Below are positions 17,694-26,677 of a stretch of 64,000 bases of DNA, piece after piece; position 1 is the first letter of the stretch; the number at the start of each line of letters is the position of its first letter. The notes below the pieces were generated by a model that made no database searches, was not told the DNA's origin, and worked only from the letters and a program-made list of their open reading frames with translations. The DNA is taken from assembly GCF_031846185.1 (NCBI RefSeq), contig NZ_JAVRIF010000004.1, positions 124,001-188,000 of the forward strand, given 5' to 3'. This DNA comes from Thalassotalea_H castellviae (GTDB taxonomy: Bacteria > Pseudomonadota > Gammaproteobacteria > Enterobacterales > Alteromonadaceae). A program made the position numbers and the translations under genes.

Positions 17694-19364
17694 TTATTGC
17701 GCTTCGAGTTGTTGATGTAAGATTTTCCAGTTGATGAGTAACCAAAAAATTTCATAATCAGCATCTACAGACAAGCCATCTAGCAATTTACCGTTAAATA
17801 ACCTTTTCTCATTTCTAACTTCTTCAACTAATGAAGATAGAGAACCATTTAGCCAGTCTACTAAAGGAACTGGAAATCCATATTTTCGTTGATAAATTAA
17901 TTCGCGATCAAAATATTCACACGCAATTTCTCTTAGTATGGGCTTAACAAATTCAGTGCCATAGTAATCGCTGTCATTTAACGTATTAGCCAAATCTATT
18001 ACGTCTGGCGCAAAGAAGGGGGATATAATGTGTTTATTGAATTGCTCAGCAATGAGCTCTGCCTCTTCAAAGTGCTTTTCTACATCACTAGAAATAATGT
18101 ATCGTTGTGCAACATGTCGTACATTCTCACGCATAATAGCACTTATATCTTGCTGCCAAGGCTTTGTTTCTAGTTTTGAATCTCGACCGAGGTCAATTTG
18201 CTTGATTACCTTATTACTTTTTTCGCTATATTGAATTGCAGTCAGTGAATATATCAGCTCGGTTAGTGATATTGATTTAAGATCAACCAGTACTTTTCCT
18301 CGACCAGGTACGATTTTTTTTATTAGCTCCAATAGCCATAACGGTATGTGTTTTGTAGACTGCTTCCAGTTGTACTGCGTATTAATTCGATTGATACCAT
18401 TTGATCCGAACAGCGTATCGGCAGCTTCACCATATATTACAGCGTCATACTCATCAGGAATAGCTTTCATCATTGCTAGCATGGCAAGAGAACTGTAATG
18501 CCGTAAAGGCTCACGTTTTAGTTGAATCAAATACTGTAGATCTTGTTCAAGTGTTTCTGGGTTAACTTCAACGAGATGATGCGGCATGTCTAGTTGCTTG
18601 GCAAAAGCTTTGGCTGTTGCTAATTCTGGGTTTTTTTGGCCTTTAAAAACAGGGGTAACGAGATAACACTGATCGAATATATCTTTACTAAGACCAGCCA
18701 ATAATGAAGAGTCTACGCCCCCACTTAGAAAAATTGCAACTTTCTTATAGCGTTGACTAGCTTGCCTTAAGTGCGTTTGTAATGCGTGCTTAACGCTAGT
18801 TTGCTTGTCTTTAAATGGGGCATTAGTGTAATTTGCTGGTGGTAACTGCCAATAACATTGCTGTTTTACGGTGCCTTTATGACTCACAGTTCCATAGGAT
18901 CGAGCGCGCAATTTACACGTATCACTAAGTAGAGTTTTATCAGCACTTGTCCAGCGAAAAATAAAACATTCATGAACAGCATCTAGCGCTAAAGCTTTAT
19001 TTTCAACAGGTAATAAGCAAATACGGGATGCAATAGTTACCAAGTTTTCATTTTGCTGATAAAAAATGGTTTTGCCACCAAATCTATCATTAAAAATGAG
19101 ACATTCTTCTTCAGTAATACAAATACCTGAGTAATGTCCTTCAAACTGAGAAAGCTGATCAAATTGCTTAGTAAGAATGATTTCTTTGAATTTATTTGTA
19201 TCTTGCGGCCAAAAATAGCCATCTAAGAGAATCAAACCACCTTGAGGTAACGGTATGTTAATGCAATCTTTTGCATTGATTTCATAAGTAAATTGACCAA
19301 CCGATAGATGATAGTCTTTACTATCGATTACTTTAGGGTGGCGTTTTATACAAAAACCAGGCAT
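17694..19364 (-). CDS. Asparagine-synthase-like ATP-dependent amidating protein lacking the glutaminase Cys
   Basis: 556 residues. The C-terminal half is a PP-loop synthetase domain with SGGVDSS at residues 214-220 and a later EAADTLFGSNG segment. The N-terminal half is folded like the class II glutamine amidotransferase domain (DGYFW, GHYSGICI, NDRFGGKTIFY). It begins MPGFC instead of MCGI, so the catalytic Cys2 is absent and glutamine hydrolysis is not expected. It would use free ammonia or another amine, or only adenylate its substrate. XrtA loci often carry intact amidotransferases of this group; this one is different. It is 5 bp behind an ATP-grasp gene, which suggests joint carboxylate activation for EPS decoration. 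Confidence 0.75.
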   Translation of the reverse strand: MPGFCIKRHPKVIDSKDYHLSVGQFTYEINAKDCINIPLPQGGLILLDGYFWPQDTNKFKEIILTKQFDQLSQFEGHYSGICITEEECLIFNDRFGGKTIFYQQNENLVTIASRICLLPVENKALALDAVHECFIFRWTSADKTLLSDTCKLRARSYGTVSHKGTVKQQCYWQLPPANYTNAPFKDKQTSVKHALQTHLRQASQRYKKVAIFLSGGVDSSLLAGLSKDIFDQCYLVTPVFKGQKNPELATAKAFAKQLDMPHHLVEVNPETLEQDLQYLIQLKREPLRHYSSLAMLAMMKAIPDEYDAVIYGEAADTLFGSNGINRINTQYNWKQSTKHIPLWLLELIKKIVPGRGKVLVDLKSISLTELIYSLTAIQYSEKSNKVIKQIDLGRDSKLETKPWQQDISAIMRENVRHVAQRYIISSDVEKHFEEAELIAEQFNKHIISPFFAPDVIDLANTLNDSDYYGTEFVKPILREIACEYFDRELIYQRKYGFPVPLVDWLNGSLSSLVEEVRNEKRLFNGKLLDGLSVDADYEIFWLLINWKILHQQLEAQ

Positions 19365-19369
19365 GGCAA

Positions 19370-20533
19370 CTAACTATTCCTTTTTTTACGTCGTAACTTT
19401 GCAATAGACATTTTGAGTAAACTTCGTAGTTGATTGAGCCCTACGGCAATAGCTGGCAAAGGATCTCGCCAAGCAAAATATATAAAGGTGTGGGGTCTAA
19501 GTAAATCACGGAGATATGTTTTGATAATGGTAAATAAAGACTGGTTATCCCTGTATCGAGAATATAAGTCTTCATAAACACTGATGAAAACACGATGTGT
19601 TTGTTTAGGCCGTTCTTCAACGGGCAATCCTAATGCGACACAATACGTCGCATATACGTTATTTACGCCACAACTTGTATCGAAGTAGTTGCAAAGGCCT
19701 AATCGGGGGTTGATTTCAATGTATTTATATTGCTGACTTTTACTATCATATTTAAACTCAACCATTGCAGGGCCTGCATATTTTAAACCTTTGCCTATCT
19801 TATCGACTTGCTCAATAACCTCTTGATTCTCGTAGCTCTTTGCATAACAGGTCACGCCATAGTGTGGTGGTGTTAACTGCAAGCGTTGGAAGGTAAATGC
19901 TGTGATCAAATCACTGTTTTCATTAAAAACACAATTACATACCCATAAGTTTTCATCACTTCCTTTTATTAATTCTTGAGCAATACAATACTCCAGCGCG
20001 AAGGAGTACTGACGGTAAAATTCATCTAGCTGTATTTGATCGTTAATAACGATATTTTTTTGGCCTAGTTTATTTAATTCATTTGATCTGGGTTTAATAA
20101 TGACAGGAAGCGGTAACTCATTAGTAAATGCTTGCGAAGTTGAAGGTAAATTAACTAGTGATTTGGGCACATTGGTAAATGTAGCTACAAGCTCTACTTC
20201 TTGTTTTTTATCAATAAATTTTTCTGATAATTTACCTGTTGGTAAAACAAAATTAAATTTTTCTTGCAGTAAAGTTTCATGGTTTGTTAAAAACTCGACA
20301 TACCAATCTGAAGTTGGAATTAATACTTGCCCACTTCCTGGCCAGGTAAGTAGTGTTTCTAAAAGGCGTTCTTGCGTTGTTGTTTCAGCACGGTTTACTA
20401 ACCGAGAAAATAACGCGGGTTCGTTGTTATTGGTTGTTATTACATCTGTAATAACATGCTGCTTTGTTAAGCCTCTTAACGCACCTAATCCATTAGGACC
20501 GGCTGATAAAATAATCGCCTGGCTTGATTTCAT
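19370..20533 (-). CDS. ATP-grasp carboxylate-amine ligase-like protein
   Basis: 387-residue cytoplasmic enzyme. The N-terminal SSQAIILSAGPNGLGALRGL is a PreATP-grasp opening with a Gly-rich loop. The central part shows PVIIKPRSNEL (ATP-binding Lys) and YCIAQELIKGSDENLWV. The metal-binding strand reads YKYIEINPRLG (Glu and Asn, about residues 270-278). Such enzymes join a carboxylate to an amine using ATP. The start at 20533 was chosen because its ATG overlaps the TGA of the upstream deacetylase gene (ATGA), meaning translational coupling. A frame opening five codons earlier is less likely. Substrates are unknown; an amino acid or sugar acid of the EPS is a guess. Confidence 0.78.
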   Translation of the reverse strand: MKSSQAIILSAGPNGLGALRGLTKQHVITDVITTNNNEPALFSRLVNRAETTTQERLLETLLTWPGSGQVLIPTSDWYVEFLTNHETLLQEKFNFVLPTGKLSEKFIDKKQEVELVATFTNVPKSLVNLPSTSQAFTNELPLPVIIKPRSNELNKLGQKNIVINDQIQLDEFYRQYSFALEYCIAQELIKGSDENLWVCNCVFNENSDLITAFTFQRLQLTPPHYGVTCYAKSYENQEVIEQVDKIGKGLKYAGPAMVEFKYDSKSQQYKYIEINPRLGLCNYFDTSCGVNNVYATYCVALGLPVEERPKQTHRVFISVYEDLYSRYRDNQSLFTIIKTYLRDLLRPHTFIYFAWRDPLPAIAVGLNQLRSLLKMSIAKLRRKKRNS

Positions 20534-21525
20534 GATGTAAAACAACACTCAAACTTAACACGGTTGAAATTAGAGTGAGCAACACAAAAACGGTTTATGT
20601 CGTATGGATTGCTAATATCTTGGTGGCGACCCGGCTCATTATTGAATGCAATTTGATAGCCAGCTTGAATCGATAGTTCAAAAGAGGCTTGATTATAACA
20701 AAAATAGCGGCCAACCGGGTAAGCGATTGAGTTGACGTTTTTCTCAATTTGTTGCTCAATAATTAATTTAGATTCAATAATTTCTTTGCTCTGCTCTTGC
20801 TTATCGAGTTGCGATAAAATTCGATGGCTAATGGTATGAGACCCTATTTCCATGCCTTGGTCTGCTAACTGTTTAACTTGTTTCCAGGTCATAAACAGCT
20901 TAACTTGGTTGTTATGCAATGATTCATGTGCTTTAAAGCATTGCATACGCACATCTTGTAATACTTCATCAATGGTATGTGTTGTTAATTGTTTTGCTGC
21001 CGACATAATGCGCTGTATTGTTTGGTTTATATTTTCAGGTGCTAAGTTATAAACTTGGTTAGTGCCTATCAACTGGTACTCTTGTCCAGCAGATTGTCTT
21101 ATTAAAAAGGCAATTTCATCCCACCAGGGGATATGATTAGAGTCGACAAAATCGGTAGCAACATAAAAAATAGCGGGTACATTATGTTTTTTTAGGATTG
21201 GAAAAGCATTGGTATAATTGTCTTCGTATCCGTCATCAAAAGTAATCAAAGCGTAACGATTATTCATTATCTGCTTTTGCTCTATTAGCCTTGTTAACTC
21301 GATAGTATTAATGATCTGGAAACTTTCTTTGAGTATTTTTATATGATTATCAAACGCTTCTGTAGAACATGAGAAAATAGCATGATCAAATTTACAATCA
21401 ATAGTTTTTCCTATGCGATGATAATTAAACACATACACTCCGTTTGGTAAACGTCGCCAGAAAAAATCAATGCTATTTGTTAGTGATAATAGATTTGTTA
21501 ACGCCTCCTTGACACGAAACCGCAT
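20530..21525 (-). CDS. Polysaccharide deacetylase (NodB homology domain)
   Basis: 331 residues. NodB motif 1 is TFDDGYEDN (catalytic Asp and metal Asp, about residues 115-123), motif 2 is GSHTISHRIL (metal His pair), and motif 3 is IAYPVGRY. The family removes N- or O-acetyl groups from sugars such as GlcNAc. There is no clear signal peptide, so it may work on the cytoplasmic side or be membrane associated. The XrtA-specific deacetylase family is related, but that level of detail is not certain. The stop codon overlaps the ATG of the ATP-grasp gene. Confidence 0.88.
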   Translation of the reverse strand: MRFRVKEALTNLLSLTNSIDFFWRRLPNGVYVFNYHRIGKTIDCKFDHAIFSCSTEAFDNHIKILKESFQIINTIELTRLIEQKQIMNNRYALITFDDGYEDNYTNAFPILKKHNVPAIFYVATDFVDSNHIPWWDEIAFLIRQSAGQEYQLIGTNQVYNLAPENINQTIQRIMSAAKQLTTHTIDEVLQDVRMQCFKAHESLHNNQVKLFMTWKQVKQLADQGMEIGSHTISHRILSQLDKQEQSKEIIESKLIIEQQIEKNVNSIAYPVGRYFCYNQASFELSIQAGYQIAFNNEPGRHQDISNPYDINRFCVAHSNFNRVKFECCFTS

Positions 21526-21536
21526 AGTTTAATCTC

Positions 21537-22697
21537 CTAAGATAAAGGCTTGAACTTCGGCTTCGGTAATATAAAATCCCGGTATTTATTTGGATTGCCT
21601 TGTTCTCCTAGCTCCGCTGCTTTAGCTATATTGTACATCTCACGAGCAGATACGTAGTGTAAAACATAGTTTTCACCATCATTATATTTCGACTCCAAGT
21701 AATGGTGCATATCGTGTCGAGGTTGCCCTAATAAGGTATCCATATCCGCTTCTTGAGTCCCATGTGTATGTACTTTAATAAAAATCCATTCTGGGCGACC
21801 TTTAATATGTATATGAGAATTTACCCATTGGTCAACCCGTGATTTTAGTGGCGGCATTGTTTTTCTTATGTCGGAATTCTCAATATGTGGGACACCTTTT
21901 GATGTTCGCCATTTCAGTGCTACTCCCAGAGGTCCCTGAATGAGCATTAAGTCACCCGAGGCGGGCTTGCCAACTTCAACATCTACACCAGTATCGTGGT
22001 TTTTACACTTTCCTTCTGCACCCGTGGCATAATATATCGAATTTACTTTCGATGTTTGGCCGGCGCTTGGTGCAGATGGTAGTGTCATATCAACATAACA
22101 CCCAGTTTCTTTTAGATACTTAAGTTCGTTATCTATACCGCAATGATGACCGCCAGGCAACGAATTATCTAAGGCCCAATTACCATGAATGAAGGCGTAC
22201 ATTATTTGGCCTGTTTCCGGATGTACAGGCAGGGCACCGTGGTCATAGTGAAGCGTTTTGGCAAAGTCAGTCATAACGGTAGAAAAATTTTCAGCCGTAT
22301 CATTATCATGATGCAAATGGATTTCTATTTCACCAAAGCCTTCATAGCAAAGATCAGATAACTTAGCTAAATGTTCGTATCGATATTCTTCTTCAGGATA
22401 AAAGAAACAGTGTTTTGGCATGTGGCCGTCAGCATCTTTGTGCTGACTTGCCATTAATCGATAGTCTTTACACCAGCGGTCAACGCGAGCCCGCTCAACC
22501 TCAATGTCATCATTTCGCCACTGTGGCTCATAATGGTCAACAAAACAGAACAGCACATGTTTTGTGCCATCAACTTTTGGCTTCGACATAATGTGTTTTA
22601 TATATGGTACAAACCAAACATCCATATTCTTCATTTTTAGGACTTGCCAAAAAGCGAGAATACTAAGTACGGTAATTACAACTAAAAATATTAACAT
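21537..22697 (-). CDS. Membrane-anchored protein of unknown function, deacetylase-like features
   Basis: 386 residues from an ATG at 22697 that shares its A with the stop of the upstream glycosyltransferase (TAATG). A longer frame beginning at 22733 lies inside that gene and is rejected. One N-terminal membrane helix (about residues 2-22) is followed by a soluble domain. The domain is rich in His and Asp: FCFVDHYEP (about 48-56), EIHLHHDND, FIHGNWALDNS, and KVHTHGTQE late in the protein. The spacing of D-H, H-x-H and H-T-H patterns recalls metal-dependent NodB/glycosidase folds, and a true deacetylase gene follows it. I do not recognise a named family, so a role in EPS modification is only contextual. 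Confidence 0.55.
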   Translation of the reverse strand: MLIFLVVITVLSILAFWQVLKMKNMDVWFVPYIKHIMSKPKVDGTKHVLFCFVDHYEPQWRNDDIEVERARVDRWCKDYRLMASQHKDADGHMPKHCFFYPEEEYRYEHLAKLSDLCYEGFGEIEIHLHHDNDTAENFSTVMTDFAKTLHYDHGALPVHPETGQIMYAFIHGNWALDNSLPGGHHCGIDNELKYLKETGCYVDMTLPSAPSAGQTSKVNSIYYATGAEGKCKNHDTGVDVEVGKPASGDLMLIQGPLGVALKWRTSKGVPHIENSDIRKTMPPLKSRVDQWVNSHIHIKGRPEWIFIKVHTHGTQEADMDTLLGQPRHDMHHYLESKYNDGENYVLHYVSAREMYNIAKAAELGEQGNPNKYRDFILPKPKFKPLS

Positions 22698-23839
22698 TAC
22701 TTTAATTCTCCACCACGAGGCGTACGTTTCCATCCACCATTTTTGTGACCCTTACAAAAACGTATAAACCCTTGACCTAGTGCGACATTCATGGAAACAA
22801 AAAAGCTGATAATTGCCACAATGCCTTTGACTTGAATACCGGCATTAATTTGCTTTTGACCTTGCCATGCAATGAGGTAAAAAATGACTTGCATAGCAAA
22901 TATAACGCCATAAAAGGGCTGTGCTATTAACATCAAGTTACTGATAAAAGCCAACAACATGAAGTGTGGGGCGAACCAACGAATAACTTTGTGTGACCAG
23001 TAGCACCAACTCATCCCCCCCTGTGCAGGAGACAAGGCCCATAAATTGGCAATCAGTGCTTTATAATTGCCAATACCAATACGTACACGACGCCCGTATT
23101 CATCATCTAATGAAGGCGCTACTTCTTCTTTTGCTATGGCGTTATCATTATATAAAACGTCGTAACCTTGTTTTTTAACGTTCATCACAATACAAAAGTC
23201 ATCAACGATTGTATCGATTGGTAGTGTTTGGTATAACTCTCTTTTAAGCGCGTAGATCGCACCGTTAGCGCCAAGTAAACTACCTAATTTAGATTCACAT
23301 TTTTTTAAAAATTGTTCATAGCGCCAATATAGCCCATCAAGGTTTTGATTGCCGTCTTCTGTTTCTAAAATTAACTCTCCAGATACGGCACCGACATTCT
23401 CGTAAAAGCTATTGACTAAAGTAGTAACGGCATCAGTGTTAAAATAGGTGTTTGCATCAGTAAACACCAATAAATCTGCTTCAGACTTTTCAACTAAATC
23501 ATTTAATACCGATATTTTTCCGCGATTTTTGGAGAAGTTGAATGCCTTCACATTATCTTCTAAAAAAGATTCAATAATGTCGCCCGTGCTGTCTTGAGAA
23601 CCATCAGAAGCGACTAATAATTGCAGAGCCCCTTTATAATCTTGCGCAAGTGCATTTTCAATGCGCTCTTTAATACATGATTCTTCATTGTATGCTGCAA
23701 TAATAATATCTACGCTGGGCAAACATTCTGGCTCACGTAATTCAATTTCTTCAGGTTTAACAAATATCTTTAATATCAGTGGGTATATAAAATACGAATA
23801 CACTAATAAAAAGACGGAAATCCAAAAAACAGTAACCAT
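22697..23839 (-). CDS. Glycosyltransferase family 2, membrane processive type
   Basis: 380 residues. An N-terminal membrane helix (about 4-22) precedes a GT-A domain: VDIIIAAYNEESCI, LLVASDGSQDST, then VFTDANTYF (the DxD-like metal site) and a later VDDFCIVMNVKKQG. Two or three C-terminal helices (about 290-350) complete it. This layout fits transferases that extend polysaccharide chains at the inner membrane. It overlaps the following gene by one base (TAATG). Confidence 0.88.
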   Translation of the reverse strand: MVTVFWISVFLLVYSYFIYPLILKIFVKPEEIELREPECLPSVDIIIAAYNEESCIKERIENALAQDYKGALQLLVASDGSQDSTGDIIESFLEDNVKAFNFSKNRGKISVLNDLVEKSEADLLVFTDANTYFNTDAVTTLVNSFYENVGAVSGELILETEDGNQNLDGLYWRYEQFLKKCESKLGSLLGANGAIYALKRELYQTLPIDTIVDDFCIVMNVKKQGYDVLYNDNAIAKEEVAPSLDDEYGRRVRIGIGNYKALIANLWALSPAQGGMSWCYWSHKVIRWFAPHFMLLAFISNLMLIAQPFYGVIFAMQVIFYLIAWQGQKQINAGIQVKGIVAIISFFVSMNVALGQGFIRFCKGHKNGGWKRTPRGGELK

Positions 23840-23842
23840 TCT

Positions 23843-24349
23843 TTATCCTTTACTTACCACTTTCGCGGGAATGCCAACCACAGTAACATTATCTGGAACA
23901 TCTTTTACAACAACAGCATTTGCTCCAATTTTTACATTATTGCCTATTGTGACGCCGCCAATGATCTTAGCGCCGGCACCAATAAAAATATTTTCGCCCA
24001 ACACAGGAGCTTGACCTTTTTCGTCGCCAATAACAACACCACTTTCAACGACGATACTATGTCCGCCTGTAACTTTTGAGTTTATCACTACGCCGACTGG
24101 ATGCATAATTACGAAACCAGGCTCAAATTTAGCCCCTGCACCAATAACACAGCCATTAATAACACGGTTTAGCCAAAGAGTGATAATAGCCAACGGTGAT
24201 ATTCGATAGCGCATTAAACATACTGTCATTCTATAAAGAGCATTTGCTGAGGTACCATCGCTAAAAAAGGTACGCAAAAATGAGACTTGATAGCCTTCAT
24301 CTATCATAATCTGTTGCTTTTGTTTTAGGTCTTTAATAAAATTTTTCAT
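23843..24349 (-). CDS. Serine O-acetyltransferase-like hexapeptide acetyltransferase
   Basis: 168 residues. The C-terminal half is a left-handed beta-helix with hexapeptide repeats (VINSKVTGGHSIVVESGVVI, ENIFIGAGAKIIGGVTIGNN, VKIGANAVV), with the usual His within FVIMHPVGVVI. It resembles the CysE-like acetyltransferases found in polysaccharide loci rather than the longer biosynthetic CysE of about 270 residues. It probably O-acetylates a sugar with acetyl-CoA in the cytoplasm. It is packed 2-3 bp from both neighbours. Confidence 0.82.
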   Translation of the reverse strand: MKNFIKDLKQKQQIMIDEGYQVSFLRTFFSDGTSANALYRMTVCLMRYRISPLAIITLWLNRVINGCVIGAGAKFEPGFVIMHPVGVVINSKVTGGHSIVVESGVVIGDEKGQAPVLGENIFIGAGAKIIGGVTIGNNVKIGANAVVVKDVPDNVTVVGIPAKVVSKG

Positions 24350-24351
24350 AG

Positions 24352-25461
24352 CTAAACCATATGCTCCAAAACATTATTAATGTTCCGTTGCCAATCAAAA
24401 GTTTTTGCGTGTTGAAGAATTTTGTCTGTTACCCAATTACGTTCAAACGCGTTTTCAATTGCTTTTTCTAGCGCCACACTGTTTTGGGCATCAACAATTA
24501 TGCCGGTGTCTTCTGTGACAACCTCTGGAATTCCACCGACATTAGTAGCGATTACTGGAGTTGCGCTGGCAAATGATTCGAGCAATACGTTTGGTACTCC
24601 CTCTCTATAACTCGGGAGTACTAAGAAGTTTGCTCGGCGAATAAAACCTGCAACTTCTTTCAACGGTATCGAACCATGTATTTTCATGCGCTCGATTAAT
24701 CCGTGTTCGCTTGCTAATTTCTTAAGTGACTCAATCATTGGTCCGCCGCCAATTATGTCTAACGTTACTTCGAAGTCACGCTTACTCAAATTAATAAACG
24801 CGATGACTAGTTCATTAACACCTTTAGTTGGAATTAAACTGCCAACAAAAACTAATTTTTTTATAGATTTTTTTTTGGGAGCAGGAAAAAATATTTTTGG
24901 ATTGACGCCATTATAATTAACGCAAATTTTCTCTTGTGGTATACCTGTGTCAACTAACTTATCGCCTAACGCTTTACTGGCACAAAATATTACTTTGGCG
25001 GAACTTAACCAGTTTTTAATTAGTTTTCTTCTCGGCAAATACTGACAGTTTTCATTAACATCAGTTCCATGGACTTTTACAAAGAAAGGTAATTTTAAGT
25101 GAAGATTCAGTTTTGCTGCAGCAATAGCATCTGGAAAACACCAAGATGCAAGCATTGCCGTGGGTTTAGATTTTTTAATCCACGGTAACATAAATAGTAA
25201 AGATAAATACTGAAAAAAAGGTACAAATCGTCGGCCTATTTTAGGAAAGTAAAAATAGGGACAAGCTATAATATTATGATGTTTTTTCCAAAAAGAACGT
25301 TGTTGAAACCATTCAGTCCAAGGCATTAAAACAATGAGATTAATCTGCAAATGTTCTGATAATAAATCAAATTGTTGTTTATTAAAACTTGCCCGATTCG
25401 GCGCCCACGGTACTGGATATAAATTAGTAATTATTAAGAGTGAGCTTAATTTAGTTAACAT
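24352..25461 (-). CDS. Glycosyltransferase family 4
   Basis: 369 residues of GT-B fold. The N-terminal half has LLIITNLYPVPWAPNR. The linker reads VNYNGVNPKIFFP, and the donor site reads PSYREGVPNVLLESFASATPVIATNVGGIPE (E-x7-E motif about residues 285-293). Its ATG overlaps the stop codon of the preceding glycosyltransferase gene (TAATG), so translation is coupled. Confidence 0.9.
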   Translation of the reverse strand: MLTKLSSLLIITNLYPVPWAPNRASFNKQQFDLLSEHLQINLIVLMPWTEWFQQRSFWKKHHNIIACPYFYFPKIGRRFVPFFQYLSLLFMLPWIKKSKPTAMLASWCFPDAIAAAKLNLHLKLPFFVKVHGTDVNENCQYLPRRKLIKNWLSSAKVIFCASKALGDKLVDTGIPQEKICVNYNGVNPKIFFPAPKKKSIKKLVFVGSLIPTKGVNELVIAFINLSKRDFEVTLDIIGGGPMIESLKKLASEHGLIERMKIHGSIPLKEVAGFIRRANFLVLPSYREGVPNVLLESFASATPVIATNVGGIPEVVTEDTGIIVDAQNSVALEKAIENAFERNWVTDKILQHAKTFDWQRNINNVLEHMV

Positions 25462-26663
25462 TATTTTATTAACCGCTCATAAACAGGTAAATATTGTTTC
25501 GCAGTATTTAACCAATTTCGTTGTTCACGTACAAATATGAGTCCTTCATCAGATATCCGTGTTAATAACTCGTCATTATCAATCGTTGTTAATATTGTGG
25601 TAGCTAGCGCATTCGCATCGTCAGCTTTAAATAAAAATCCAGTTTTATTATCTTCAATTAATTCCTTATGCCCACCAATATCGGACGCAATAACAGGTTT
25701 GTATTGAGCCATAGATTCTAATGGTTTTAATGGTGTAACTAGTTCCGTTAAGCGAATACTCTCTCGAGGAAAAACCATGATATTAGCAAGACTATAATAG
25801 CGACTTACTTCCTCAAAAGGCACTCTACCAATAAAAGAAACATTGCTTTCTAAACCTAATTTATCGACTTGATGTTTAAGGTTACTTAATTCGTTACCTG
25901 CACCAACTAATAACAAGTGAATATCTTGTCGATGTTGGCAAATTACTTTCATCGCATCGATGGCATAATGTAATCCTTCATATTTAAAAAAGGTGCCAAT
26001 AAAAGCAACAACCTTCTTATTCGTTAAGTTTAACGATTGCTCTAATTCATTATCACGCTCATACAATGGTTGAAATTTACTAATATCTACAGCGTTAGGA
26101 GTAACGTATAATTTTTTTTCTGGTATACCACGATTTATAAGATCTTGTTTTAATCCTTGGCAAATACAACTAACAGCATCCGCTTGCTCAAAAGCTCGCT
26201 GCTCAATACTTTTGATTAGTTTATACTTAAGACTTCCCTCTTTAGTCTTACCCGTATCGACCGCCGCATCTTCCCACAATGCACGAACCTCATAAGTAAC
26301 TGGTATCTTGTATTTTCGTCCAACCTTTATAGCAGCTAATGCATTAAACATAGGAGAATGCGTTTGTATTACATCTGGCTTATCAATTAGAACTGATTTT
26401 TCAATTCTTTTTGCTAGAAAATTAATATGATGGAAATAATTAACCAAAGGGATTTTAGCTAATATTGAATCGGACTTTAATGTACGCTGATATATTATTC
26501 CATCTATATCTTCTTCTAATTTTATAAAGTCTTGATAGCGTTGACTCGTTAATTGTAGTGTCTCAACACCTAGCTGACGCTGATAACGAATAATTGCGTC
26601 AGACCTTAAAGAATATCCACTTATATTTGGACGTGAGTATTCTAATACATGTAATACCTTCAA
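25461..26663 (-). CDS. XrtA/PEP-CTERM-associated glycosyltransferase (GT4)
   Basis: 400 residues. The opening MKVLHVLEYSRPNISGYSLR, followed by IIRYQRQLGVETLQLTS, matches the exosortase-A-associated GT4 family, which has a characteristic SGY-x-x-R start. The donor-site part is FPRESIRLTELVTPLKPLESMAQYKPVIASDIGG. It supports the XrtA type of this locus. It follows the priming sugar transferase by 14 bp and is probably the second transferase of repeat-unit assembly, but sugar identity is unknown. Confidence 0.87.
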   Translation of the reverse strand: MKVLHVLEYSRPNISGYSLRSDAIIRYQRQLGVETLQLTSQRYQDFIKLEEDIDGIIYQRTLKSDSILAKIPLVNYFHHINFLAKRIEKSVLIDKPDVIQTHSPMFNALAAIKVGRKYKIPVTYEVRALWEDAAVDTGKTKEGSLKYKLIKSIEQRAFEQADAVSCICQGLKQDLINRGIPEKKLYVTPNAVDISKFQPLYERDNELEQSLNLTNKKVVAFIGTFFKYEGLHYAIDAMKVICQHRQDIHLLLVGAGNELSNLKHQVDKLGLESNVSFIGRVPFEEVSRYYSLANIMVFPRESIRLTELVTPLKPLESMAQYKPVIASDIGGHKELIEDNKTGFLFKADDANALATTILTTIDNDELLTRISDEGLIFVREQRNWLNTAKQYLPVYERLIK

Positions 26664-26677
26664 TGGAATCTCCTAAA

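Noticed and set aside
17684..17764. N-terminal extension of the glycosyltransferase starting at 17764
   Set aside because: It would lie inside the asparagine-synthase-like gene and adds a non-family sequence. ATG at 17683 gives a normal 10-base gap.
18028..18234. Small plus-strand frames opposite the EPS operon genes
   Set aside because: All are antisense shadows of conserved coding regions with atypical composition.
22698..22733. Start of the unknown membrane protein at 22733
   Set aside because: This overlaps the glycosyltransferase 3' end. The TAATG junction and the hydrophobic anchor right after Met favour 22697.
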